A stretch of DNA of 53,365 nucleotides from CAMAVH01 sp964628235 (GTDB lineage: Bacteria; Pseudomonadota; Alphaproteobacteria; SMXQ01). The notes beneath the pieces are model-generated. The model was not told the DNA's origin and ran no database searches. It was given only the letters and a program-made list of their open reading frames with translations. A program made the position numbers and the translations under genes. This document shows positions 17,534 to 25,327 of the stretch, one piece after another. The stretch spans positions 1 through 53,365 of the forward strand of contig CAZVLU010000019.1 of NCBI GenBank assembly GCA_964628235.1. The letters are read 5' to 3'. Numbering within the stretch: the first letter of the stretch is position 1; every line of letters begins with the position of its first letter.

Positions 17534-19864
17534 CTACGCCGCCTTGCCGCTCTTGCCCGCCTGAATCAGCCGCCACAGGCGCTCGGGGGTCGCCGGCATC
17601 TCGACGTTGCGCACGCCGAATTGCGAGAGCGCGTCGACCAGCGCGTTGGCGATGGCCGGCATGGCGCCGACGCAGCCGGCTTCGCCGGCGCCCTTGACGC
17701 CGAGCGGATTGGTCAGGGTCGGCACCGGGTTGCTCTTGACGTGGATCATGCTGAAATGCTCGGCGCGCGGCATGGCGTAGTCCTGAAACGAGCCGGTCAA
17801 AAGCTGGCCCTCGTCGTCATAACGGATGTCTTCCATGAGGATCTGCCCGAGGCCCTGGCCGATGCCGCCGATGATCTGGCCATGCAGCATCAGCGGATTC
17901 AGCACATTGCCGACGTCATCGACGACGTTGTAGGCCAGTACCTGGACAACGCCGGTTTCCTCGTCGATCTCCAACTCGCAGATATGCGTGCCATTGGGAT
18001 AATTGATGGCGTTGCTATGGAACACCGCGCTGGCCAACAGGCCGATCTCCTCGCCGGCCGGCAGGTTCTTCGGGCTGAGCGACTCGCGCGCCAGTTCTTG
18101 AATGTCCATCGTGCGGTTGCTCGCCTTGGACGAGAAGATGCCGTCGGCGAACTGCACCTGATCGACCGCGACGCCGAACATATGGGCGGCGATGCGCGTC
18201 GCCTTGGCGACAATCTTGTCGGCCGCCATCTTCATGGCGCCGCCGCCGATGGTCGCGGTGCGCGAGCCGCCGGTGCCTTCGCCGAAGAACACTTTGTCGG
18301 TGTCGCCTTGGACATATTGCACTTTGAATGGATCGAGGCCGAGCCGGTCGCAGACGAGCTGCTTGAAGGTCGTCTCATGGCCCTGACCTTGCGCGATGGC
18401 GCCGGACAGGATCGTCACCGTGCCGGCGCGATCAAAGCGGATTTCCGCGCCCTCGTAGCCTGGCGAAGCGGCGCGCTCGATGCTGTTCGACAGGCCGAGG
18501 CCGCGCAGCTTGCCACGCTTTTTCGACTCCTCGCGGCGCTTGGCGAAGCCGGCATAGTCGGCCATCTGCATGGCCATATCCATGTTCTGCTCGAACTCGC
18601 CGCAGTCATAGACGGGGCCGAGCGCCGTCTTGAACGGCATGGCGGAGGCCGGGATGATGTTGCGGCGGCGCAATTCCGCCGGGTCGATCTTCAACTCGTC
18701 GGCGGCGATGTCGATCAGGCGCTCGATGACGAAGGCCGCCTCGGGCCGGCCGTTGCCGCGATAGGGCCGCACGGGATGGGTGTTGGTCAGCACCGCGGTG
18801 ACGTCGACATGGATCGCCGGGATGATATAGACGCCGGCGAGCGAGCCGAGATTGGCGACCGGCGAGGATTCGCCGCCGGTCTGCACGTAAGCGCCGACGT
18901 TGGCGATGTTGCGGACGCGCAGCGCGAGGAACTTGCCGTTCGCATCCAGCGCCAACTCTCCTTCGGAGACGAGATCGCGGGCGTCGGCGTCGGACAGGAA
19001 GGATTCCGAGCGGGTGGCGATCCATTTCACCGGACGGCCGACGATCTTGGCCGCCAGCAGCACCATGCCGACTTCGTTATAAACCGGCGACTTCATGCCG
19101 AAGCTGCCGCCGATGTCGCCGCACACCACGCGCACCTTGCTCTCTGGCACGTTGAGCACTTCTGCCAATTCCTCGCGGAACGAGTGCGCGCGCTGCAACG
19201 TGGTGTAGGCGGTGTAATGCTCCTCGCTCGGGCTATAGACGCCGATCGAGCCGCGCGGCTCCATGGTCGCAGCCGTCACGCGGTTGATCGTCAGGCGATG
19301 TTTGACGACGCGCTCGGCCTTGGCGAAGGCTTCGTCGGTCGCCGCCCTGTCGCCCTGCAGATGCACGAAGCAAATGTTGTCAGTCGAGTCGGCCCACACC
19401 TTGGGCGCGCCAGGCTCGATCGCCTTGACGGCATTGGTCACCGAGGGCAAGGGCTCGTAGTCGACTTCGACCAGTTCGGCGGCGTCCATCGCCTGGCTCA
19501 CCGTTTCGGCGACGACGAAGGCGACCGGATCGCCGACATGGCGCACCTGGCCATCGACCAGCGCCGGATAAGGCGGGCGCGTCATCGGCTTGCCGTCGCG
19601 CAATTTGCGGCCCGAGCCGCGCGGCAGATCGCCGAAGCCGGAGGCTTTCCAGTCGTCGCCGGTCAGCACCGCGAGCACGCCGGGCGCCGCCAGCGCGGCG
19701 GCCGTGTCGATCTTGCGGATTTTCGCGGCGGCATAGGGCGAGCGCACGACGCAGCCGTGGGCCATATGGGGCAGCACCATGTCGGAGACATAGCGGCCGC
19801 CGCCGCGCAGCAAACGCAGATCTTCGAAACGCGGCACGGCCTGGCCCAAGGCAAACTCGCCCAT
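17534..19864 (-). CDS. Xanthine dehydrogenase family molybdopterin-binding subunit (form II CoxL-like)
   Basis: Large subunit of a molybdenum hydroxylase, 776 residues. The ATG at 19864 follows AGAGGGG; an earlier TTG at 19870 is less likely. It starts with FEDLRLLRGGGRYVSD, continues with the aldehyde-oxidase a/b hammerhead domain, then the molybdenum-binding domain with GGSFGMKS, and has the active-site loop as PYRGNGRPEA. That resembles form II CoxL-like enzymes, not the AYXCSFR of true CO dehydrogenase. QGQGHETTFKQL and the C-terminal GVKGAGEAGCVG (catalytic Glu) are conserved. No FAD or iron-sulphur subunit lies next to it. Substrate unknown. Confidence 0.92.
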   Translation of the reverse strand: MGEFALGQAVPRFEDLRLLRGGGRYVSDMVLPHMAHGCVVRSPYAAAKIRKIDTAAALAAPGVLAVLTGDDWKASGFGDLPRGSGRKLRDGKPMTRPPYPALVDGQVRHVGDPVAFVVAETVSQAMDAAELVEVDYEPLPSVTNAVKAIEPGAPKVWADSTDNICFVHLQGDRAATDEAFAKAERVVKHRLTINRVTAATMEPRGSIGVYSPSEEHYTAYTTLQRAHSFREELAEVLNVPESKVRVVCGDIGGSFGMKSPVYNEVGMVLLAAKIVGRPVKWIATRSESFLSDADARDLVSEGELALDANGKFLALRVRNIANVGAYVQTGGESSPVANLGSLAGVYIIPAIHVDVTAVLTNTHPVRPYRGNGRPEAAFVIERLIDIAADELKIDPAELRRRNIIPASAMPFKTALGPVYDCGEFEQNMDMAMQMADYAGFAKRREESKKRGKLRGLGLSNSIERAASPGYEGAEIRFDRAGTVTILSGAIAQGQGHETTFKQLVCDRLGLDPFKVQYVQGDTDKVFFGEGTGGSRTATIGGGAMKMAADKIVAKATRIAAHMFGVAVDQVQFADGIFSSKASNRTMDIQELARESLSPKNLPAGEEIGLLASAVFHSNAINYPNGTHICELEIDEETGVVQVLAYNVVDDVGNVLNPLMLHGQIIGGIGQGLGQILMEDIRYDDEGQLLTGSFQDYAMPRAEHFSMIHVKSNPVPTLTNPLGVKGAGEAGCVGAMPAIANALVDALSQFGVRNVEMPATPERLWRLIQAGKSGKAA

Positions 19865-19982
19865 ACGCAACCCCTCTGATTTTTAGAAACCTAGCCGAGA
19901 GCCGGCCAGCAAATTGGGGTAAACTTTACGGCGTGAAGCCCTGGCTTTCAAATGTCCTGTCTGTGACGATTCGAAACGCGGA

Positions 19983-20615
19983 ATGGTTGACAATGCGCCC
20001 CTCAATATAGGCTGCCTCGGCGTGATTCTCGCCGGCGGCCAAGCGGCGCGTCTCGGCGACCAGGCGCGCGGCGGCGACAAATGCCTGATCGAGATCGGCG
20101 GCGCGCCGCTGCTCGCCCATGTTCTGGCGCGATTGCGCCCGCAAGTCGCCGAGACGGTTCTCAGCGCCAACGGCGATCCGACGCGTTTCCAAGCCTATGG
20201 GGTGGATGTCGTGGCCGATACCGAGCCGGGCCAGGGACCGCTCGCAGGACTGATCGCCGGCCTCGCGGCGGCGGAACGGCGACGTCTGCCGTTTTGCCTG
20301 ACGGTGCCGGGCGACGCGCCCTTGCTGCCCGGCGATCTGGCCGCGCGGCTGTTCGCCGCAATAGGCGATCGACATTGCGCCGTGGCGATGAGCGGCAATC
20401 AGCGCCAGAGCGTTTTCGCGCTCTGGCGGACGGCGGCGTTGCCGCCCTTGCGCGACCTCTACCGTGACGGAACGCGCGCCCTATGGCGGGCCCAGCAAGC
20501 GCTGGACGCCGCTGAAGGCCTATTCTCGTCCGAGGATGCCGACAGCTTCGTCGGCCTCAACCGGCCCGAAGACCGAACAGCTCTCGCCACAGCCTTGGCC
20601 CGCCCAGGGCGCTAA
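19983..20615 (+). CDS. mobA: Molybdenum cofactor guanylyltransferase
   Basis: Attaches GMP to molybdopterin to make the MGD form of the cofactor. It has 210 residues. The nucleotide-binding motif ILAGGQAARLGDQARGGDK at residues 15-33 matches the LAGGxxxRxGxDK signature, and PGDAPLLPG supplies the metal-binding aspartate. It is divergent from the molybdenum hydroxylase gene. The family of that neighbour normally uses the MCD (cytidine) cofactor made by MocA, so the neighbourhood does not by itself prove the nucleotide preference; the length and motif favour MobA. Confidence 0.85.
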   Translation: MVDNAPLNIGCLGVILAGGQAARLGDQARGGDKCLIEIGGAPLLAHVLARLRPQVAETVLSANGDPTRFQAYGVDVVADTEPGQGPLAGLIAGLAAAERRRLPFCLTVPGDAPLLPGDLAARLFAAIGDRHCAVAMSGNQRQSVFALWRTAALPPLRDLYRDGTRALWRAQQALDAAEGLFSSEDADSFVGLNRPEDRTALATALARPGR

Positions 20616-20650
20616 GCCCGAGGGCGAGCCACGGCAGGGAGAGCGACCGC

Positions 20651-21985
20651 TCACGCGGCGCGGATGCGGGTGAGGAAGTCATCGACTTCACCGCGAAGCA
20701 TGTCGGACTGGTTGACCAAGGCGCTGGAATTGTCCTGCATCTGTTTGGCCGTCTCGCCGGTCTCCTTGGCGGTCTGCGTCACATGGACGATGTTGCTCGA
20801 AACTTCGCTGGTGCCGGCCGAGGCCTCCTGTACGTTGCGGGCGATTTCGCGCGTCGCCGCGCCCTGCTCTTCGACCGCAGAAGCGATAGCGGTGGAAATC
20901 TCGTTGATCGTGCCGATCGTGCTGCCGATGCGCTGGATCGCCTCGACGGCGCCCTTCGTCTCGCTCTGGATGGCGGTGATCTGCGAAATGATTTCCTCGG
21001 TGGCCTTGGCCGTCTGGTTGGCGAGGTTCTTCACTTCCGACGCGACGACCGCAAAGCCCTTGCCGGCTTCGCCGGCGCGCGCCGCTTCGATCGTGGCGTT
21101 GAGCGCCAACAGGTTGGTCTGACCAGCGATATCGCTGATCAGCTTCACCACGTCGCCGATACGCTGGGCCGCCTTGGCCAGGCCCTCGACTTGCGCGTTG
21201 GTCGTTTCCGCCTCAGCCACGGCTTGCGTCGTGATCTTGGTCGAGGTCGCGACTTGGCGGGTGATTTCGGCGACCGAGGCGTTGAGCTCTTCGGCGGCGC
21301 TCGCGACGGTCTGCACATTGACGGAGGCCTGTTCAGACGCGGCGGCGACGGTGGTCGCCTGCTGGCTGGTCTGCTCGGCCTTCACCGTCATCTGCTCAGC
21401 GGCGCCGCGCATGTCGTTGGCCGAAGCCGAGACCTTGTCGGCGACCGACTTGACGCTCGTCTCGAGATTGTCGGCCAAGCTGTTCAGGCGCTGGCTGAAG
21501 TTCTTCTTGCCTTCGTCGATATAGACCGAGATGGCGTAATCCATGTCGAGCATGATCGCCTTGATCATCGCCTGCTGAACGGCGACGATCTTTTCCGGCT
21601 TCTTGCGATAGGCTTTCACGGCAACGGCCATCAGTTCCGCCAAGACCATGGCGTAGCCGCCGATATACCAGCGCGGCTCCAGGCCGATGCGCTCATGGGT
21701 CTTGCCGATGCGCTGAACGCGCTCGACATAGGCGTCATCGAACTTGCCTTCGAACATGCCGAGCCAATGGGCCTTCTGCGCGTCGCGCGCATGGCTTTTG
21801 ATCGCCGGCGTGGTGAATAGCGCCGCGAGGTGCGGCAGCTTTTCGACATGGTCGTAGAACTTGCCGAGCACGCCATCGACGGCATCGACGATCTGCGGCC
21901 TAAATTCGGCGAGGGTCGCCGAGGTCTCCGCATCGATCTTGAGAAAATTCAGGCGCTCCTGATGCGCCGAGCGTTCGGTGGTCAT
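20651..21985 (-). CDS. Globin-coupled methyl-accepting chemotaxis protein
   Basis: Soluble haem-based chemoreceptor, 444 residues from the ATG at 21985 (the frame is open to 22021). Residues ~10-165 form a protoglobin sensor, with the proximal haem-ligand histidine at position 97 in GKTHERIGLEPRWYIGGY. A long coiled coil follows, then the MCP signalling hairpin whose tip reads ISDIAGQTNLLALNATIEAARAGEAGKGFAVVA. There is no membrane segment and no CheR-binding pentapeptide at the C terminus. By analogy with HemAT it should sense oxygen and feed CheA. No other che genes are near. A dyad upstream (22081-22106) may control it. Confidence 0.94.
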   Translation of the reverse strand: MTTERSAHQERLNFLKIDAETSATLAEFRPQIVDAVDGVLGKFYDHVEKLPHLAALFTTPAIKSHARDAQKAHWLGMFEGKFDDAYVERVQRIGKTHERIGLEPRWYIGGYAMVLAELMAVAVKAYRKKPEKIVAVQQAMIKAIMLDMDYAISVYIDEGKKNFSQRLNSLADNLETSVKSVADKVSASANDMRGAAEQMTVKAEQTSQQATTVAAASEQASVNVQTVASAAEELNASVAEITRQVATSTKITTQAVAEAETTNAQVEGLAKAAQRIGDVVKLISDIAGQTNLLALNATIEAARAGEAGKGFAVVASEVKNLANQTAKATEEIISQITAIQSETKGAVEAIQRIGSTIGTINEISTAIASAVEEQGAATREIARNVQEASAGTSEVSSNIVHVTQTAKETGETAKQMQDNSSALVNQSDMLRGEVDDFLTRIRAA

Positions 21986-22080
21986 GCGGGGTCCCCTCTC
22001 TAGAATTGTTGGGCCGGCCATGCGCCGACCTACAAAACCTAAGCGGGTTGAGTAAAAAATCCCTTAAATTTAACACTAAA

Positions 22081-22106
22081 GTCTTATAACTAGTTATGTA
22101 TAAGAC
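22081..22106. promoter_or_regulatory. Dyad upstream of the globin-MCP gene, candidate operator
   Basis: Eight-base arms GTCTTATA (22081-22088) and TATAAGAC (22099-22106) are exact inverted repeats separated by ten bases that include the palindrome TAACTAGTTA. The element is AT-rich and about 95 bases upstream of the chemoreceptor start. The 183-base interval also contains the terminator of the small lipoprotein gene, so the dyad lies where a promoter for the chemoreceptor is expected. No regulator is assigned. Confidence 0.45.
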
Positions 22107-22108
22107 CC

Positions 22109-22149
22109 AAAACAAAGCGCCCGGCCTATAAGGTCGAACGCTCTGTTTT
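22109..22149 (-). terminator. Terminator of the small lipoprotein gene
   Basis: Outer arms 22109-22119 and 22139-22149 pair over 11 positions with one G-U. Inner GGCC/GGTC arms extend the stem. In the minus direction it ends in GTTTT, 20 bases beyond the lipoprotein stop; on the plus strand it is also followed by a T-rich tract. It is likely a rho-independent terminator. Confidence 0.6.
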
Positions 22150-22168
22150 TTCTTATATATTTAAATGC

Positions 22169-22333
22169 TTAGTCGGTCGCATCCTGGATGGCCCGCTTCG
22201 TGTCCTTCACGCCCTCGTCGATCCGCTCGCCAGCCTGTTCCGCCGGGCCTTTTTCTTCACAAGCAGCCAAGGGAATCGCGGTCGATAGCACCATGACGGC
22301 CAGAGCGGCTTTAATCAGTTTATGGGCAGGCAT
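22169..22333 (-). CDS. Small lipoprotein, 54 residues, stress-promoter controlled
   Basis: Tiny secreted lipoprotein. The ATG at 22333 is preceded by AGGAG seven bases away. The sequence begins MPAHKLIKAALAVMVLSTAI and reaches a lipobox LAAC with the acylated cysteine at residue 25. The mature ~30 residues are charged (EEKGPAEQAGERIDEGVKDT) and could form one amphipathic helix. No family is assigned; it resembles entericidin-like or YtxH-like small envelope proteins only in general style. A GGAAC-N17-CGTT promoter lies 35 bases upstream, so expression under general stress is inferred. Confidence 0.8.
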   Translation of the reverse strand: MPAHKLIKAALAVMVLSTAIPLAACEEKGPAEQAGERIDEGVKDTKRAIQDATD

Positions 22334-22367
22334 TTTTTACTCCTCACACAAGCAATGATGCCCGAAA

Positions 22368-22393
22368 AACGCGGGACGGCGGTCGAAGGTTCC
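22368..22393 (-). promoter_or_regulatory. EcfG-type stress promoter of the small lipoprotein gene
   Basis: On the minus strand GGAAC (22393-22389) is followed after 17 bases by CGTT (22371-22368), the known consensus of alphaproteobacterial general-stress sigma factor EcfG. Transcription should start near 22362, leaving a ~29-base leader with a good ribosome site. Its -35 box is only two bases from the -35 box of the divergent promoter. Confidence 0.7.
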
Positions 22394-22395
22394 AT

Positions 22396-22420
22396 GGAAC
22401 TGTAAGATTGTTGCGCCGTT
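22396..22420 (+). promoter_or_regulatory. EcfG-type stress promoter of the lipid kinase gene
   Basis: GGAAC (22396-22400), exactly 16 bases, CGTT (22417-22420). The predicted start of transcription (about 22426-22428) is next to the ATG at 22429, so the message would be leaderless or nearly so. That agrees with the absence of a ribosome site before this ATG. Confidence 0.75.
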
Positions 22421-22428
22421 GTTAAACC

Positions 22429-23367
22429 ATGCGTTGCGCCATCCTGATCAACCGTAAAGCCGGCACCCTCGTATCGCGCGGCGCGCGCGCTGTGGTCGAA
22501 AGCCTGCGCCGCCAAGCTAAGGCGGCAGGCGCCACGGCGGAAATACGCCTGTTGCACCCGGCGAGCATGAACGCGGCGCTTGAGGCGGCACGCGATGACA
22601 AGGTTTATGACGCTGTGATCGTCGGCGGCGGCGATGGCACCATTTCATCGGCCGCTGGCCTGTTCGCCGATAGCGGCAAGCCGCTCGGCATCCTGCCGCT
22701 CGGCACGATGAATCTGTTCGCACGCTCGCTGCGCATTCCCATCGATATCGATACCGCCCTCGCCGCCCTGCTCGCCGCGACGCCGGCGGCGGTCGATCTG
22801 TGCAGCGTCAACGACCGCATCTTCACCCATCATGTCGCGCTCGGACTCCATCCGACAATTTTACGCAAGCGGGAGGCGATGAAATATCGTGGTCGCCTCA
22901 GCAAAATCTGGGCGAGCCTGCGCGCTTATGTGCAGACCCTGCGCCGCCCGCCGACCTTGAGCATCGTCACCAAAATCGACGGCAAGACGAGCCAGCGCCG
23001 CACCAACACGCTCATCGTCAGCAACAATAGCTTCATCGAGGGCCTCGGCCATCTGCCCTATGCGGAAAATCCGCAGGGCGGCCATCTCGCCATCTATGTC
23101 GCGACATCGCGCAACCGGCGCGATCTGCTGCGCCTGTCCAGCGCGGTCGCGCTCGGCGCTTGGGTAAAGAACCCGCTGCTCGAAAGTCATGTCGCCGAAG
23201 AGGCCGAAATCGCCCTGCGCAAGCGCCGGCACGTCCTCGCCTCGGTCGACGGCGAGCTGATCGGCCTCGCATCGCCGTTGCGCATCGTCTGCCGCAAGGG
23301 TGCTTTGACCGCCCTTATGCCGACAGTGGAAACCCCAGAGAAACTAGCCGCGCTCAAGATCGCCTGA
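22429..23367 (+). CDS. Diacylglycerol kinase-like lipid kinase
   Basis: Soluble lipid kinase of the DagK/YegS/BmrU family, 312 residues, phosphorylating a diacylglycerol-like or sphingoid lipid at the membrane. The nucleotide motif GGGDGT is at residues 66-71, followed by PLGILPLGTMNLFAR, the family's second conserved block. A C-terminal beta domain has VLASVDGELIG, the usual DGE motif. The start at 22429 has no ribosome site but sits directly behind a perfect stress promoter. The true lipid substrate is not known for this branch. Confidence 0.88.
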   Translation: MRCAILINRKAGTLVSRGARAVVESLRRQAKAAGATAEIRLLHPASMNAALEAARDDKVYDAVIVGGGDGTISSAAGLFADSGKPLGILPLGTMNLFARSLRIPIDIDTALAALLAATPAAVDLCSVNDRIFTHHVALGLHPTILRKREAMKYRGRLSKIWASLRAYVQTLRRPPTLSIVTKIDGKTSQRRTNTLIVSNNSFIEGLGHLPYAENPQGGHLAIYVATSRNRRDLLRLSSAVALGAWVKNPLLESHVAEEAEIALRKRRHVLASVDGELIGLASPLRIVCRKGALTALMPTVETPEKLAALKIA

Positions 23368-23508
23368 CCCGTTTCAAACGGTACAGCCATGGCGAGCCGG
23401 AGGGGCAGCCATGGCGGAAAATCATGGCTCTGCCCCCTGAGGGGCCGCTAGTCTGCGCCCTGCTCGCGTCGCGAGCCCCGCCGGCTCTCACAATTGGACA
23501 TTCCCCCG

Positions 23509-24684
23509 ATGTCCCTCTCATTTCCTTCGGCGACAGGCACGCGCTATGCCCTGTTCGCCGGGCTTTGCGCCAGCTTCGTCGGCGTCGGCGTGGCGCGTTT
23601 CGCTTACACCCCGCTCATCCCGGCGCTGATCGGCGCCGCTTGGCTGACGCCGGCCGGCGCGGTGTATCTCGGCGCCACCAATTTCGCCGGCTATCTGATG
23701 GGGGCTTGGCTGTCGCAAGCGGTCGGGCGGCGCTTCGGCATTCCGCTGGCGCTACGCGGCGCGATGCTGCTGACGGCTGCTAGCTTCTTCGCCTGCGCCT
23801 TCCCGCTCAGCGAGGTTTGGCTATCGTTCTGGCGCTTCGTTGCAGGCTTCACCGGCGCGGTACTCATGGTGCTTGCCGCGCCCGGCATCGTTTCGCGTCT
23901 CCCGGCGGACAAGCGCGGCATCGCCAGCGGCGTGATTTTCTCCGGCATCGGCTTCGGCATCGCCGCCTCCGGCCTGTTGCTGCCGCAACTGCTGCCATTC
24001 GGACTGCGCAGCGTCTGGCTCGGCTTCGGCGCGCTCACTCTGCTGCTCGCAATTCTGTCCTGGGGCGGCTGGCAGGAAGCCGCGCCGCTCGCCTCTAAAC
24101 CGGCAATGCAACCGCGCGCCAATCTGCGCCCTTTGCGCGCGCTTTACCTCGAATACGGCCTCAACGCCTTCGGCTTGGTGCCGCATATCGTCTTCTTCGT
24201 CGACTTCATCGCCCGAGGGCTCGACCGAGGCATTGCGGTTGGCGCGGGCTATTGGGTTATTTTCGGCTTCGGCGCTTGCATAGGCCCGTTACTCGGCGGA
24301 CTTCTGGGTGACCGCATCGGCTTTCGCAACGCGCTGCGCACCGCCTATATCCTGCAAATCGGTGCGGTGCTGTTGCCGTTGGTCGATGTCGGCCCCCTCG
24401 GCCTCGCCGTCTCGGCGCTGATCGCCGGCGCGTCGGCGCCCGGCGTTGTCGCCCTCACCATCGGCCGCACGCAGGAATTGGTGCCCGACGAAGAGGCGCG
24501 ACGCGGCGCTTGGCGCGTCTGCACCACCGTCTTTGCCGTCGCCCAGGCGACGGCTGCCTATCTTCTCTCATTCATCTTCGCGCAAACGCACGCTTACGGC
24601 ATCCTGTTCGCGATCGGGGCCGGCGCGCTGGCGCTCGGCCTCTTGATCGACCTTGCCGTGGTGCGCGACAAACGGCCCAGCTAG
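23509..24684 (+). CDS. MFS transporter, YbfB/YjiJ family
   Basis: Inner-membrane major facilitator of 391 residues with 12 predicted helices. I use the ATG at 23509; a TTG at 23494 would add five residues. The N-terminal VGVGVARFAYTPLIPALI is the hallmark of the YbfB/YjiJ family. The loop YLMGAWLSQAVGRRFGIP follows, and a charged mid-protein loop separates the two halves. The transported compound is unknown. The GST gene begins 12 bases after its stop, so the two probably share a transcript. Confidence 0.87.
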   Translation: MSLSFPSATGTRYALFAGLCASFVGVGVARFAYTPLIPALIGAAWLTPAGAVYLGATNFAGYLMGAWLSQAVGRRFGIPLALRGAMLLTAASFFACAFPLSEVWLSFWRFVAGFTGAVLMVLAAPGIVSRLPADKRGIASGVIFSGIGFGIAASGLLLPQLLPFGLRSVWLGFGALTLLLAILSWGGWQEAAPLASKPAMQPRANLRPLRALYLEYGLNAFGLVPHIVFFVDFIARGLDRGIAVGAGYWVIFGFGACIGPLLGGLLGDRIGFRNALRTAYILQIGAVLLPLVDVGPLGLAVSALIAGASAPGVVALTIGRTQELVPDEEARRGAWRVCTTVFAVAQATAAYLLSFIFAQTHAYGILFAIGAGALALGLLIDLAVVRDKRPS

Positions 24685-24696
24685 CTGAAAGGAGCG

Positions 24697-25275
24697 ATGA
24701 TGCGGCTCTACTACAACACGACCTCGCCCTACACCCGCAAGGTGCTGATCGCTTTGCATGAGACCGGATTGATCGCGCGCACAGAGCTGCGCCTCGTCGA
24801 TCCGTGGGTCGACGCGCCAGACTTGCTTGACGCGGCCCCCGTCGGCAAAGTGCCGGCGCTTGTCGACGATGCCGGCCTGACGATCAGTGAAAGCACGACG
24901 ATCTGCGACTATCTCGATAGCCTCTCGGGCGGGTCGCTCGTCGGCAAGGATCGCTGGCCGGTCATGGCGCGGGTCGCCCTCGCCCAGGGCGTGATCGACG
25001 CCGGATTCGCCGCCATGCTGGAAAAGAAGCGCCCCGGCGAAACGCAATCGGGCGATATTTTGGCGCGGCATAAACGCGCGCTGCTGCGCATCGTCGGCCA
25101 AGCGAAGGTTGCGGATGGCCGCTTCGATCTCGGCGACATCTCGCTCGCCGCAGGCCTCGGCTATGCTGATTTCCGTCTGCCCGAACTGGATTGGCGCAGC
25201 GGGCGGCCCGACCTCGCCGACTGGTTGGACAAGATGAGCGAGCGCCCGTCGATGCAAGCGACGAAGCCCGCCTGA
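24697..25275 (+). CDS. Glutathione S-transferase family protein
   Basis: Cytosolic protein of 192 residues, with GAAAGGAGCG before the ATG. It has a thioredoxin-like N-terminal domain (LYYNTTSPYTRKVLIALHE, with the cis-proline in GKVPALV and the glutathione-binding ESTTICDYL) and a short all-helical C-terminal domain. It is unlike the three GSTs at 48-51 kb. Possible roles are detoxification or glutathione-dependent isomerisation; there is no zeta-class SSxxCWRV motif. A strong terminator follows. Confidence 0.88.
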   Translation: MMRLYYNTTSPYTRKVLIALHETGLIARTELRLVDPWVDAPDLLDAAPVGKVPALVDDAGLTISESTTICDYLDSLSGGSLVGKDRWPVMARVALAQGVIDAGFAAMLEKKRPGETQSGDILARHKRALLRIVGQAKVADGRFDLGDISLAAGLGYADFRLPELDWRSGRPDLADWLDKMSERPSMQATKPA

Positions 25276-25279
25276 ACAA

Positions 25280-25308
25280 AAAAGCCCGCCTCGATGAGGC
25301 GGGCTTTT
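25280..25308. terminator. Bidirectional terminator between GST and Bug-protein genes
   Basis: Perfect 13-bp stem (25280-25292 and 25296-25308) with loop GAT. It is flanked by A-run and T-run so that it works in both directions. It lies 4 bases after the GST stop and 19 bases before the convergent gene's stop. Confidence 0.9.
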
Positions 25309-25327
25309 CGTCATGACCGGCGGGCGA

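Noticed and set aside
17621..19879. 752-residue plus-strand ORF
   Set aside because: Antisense to the molybdenum hydroxylase gene, which has full family motifs. The ORF has none.
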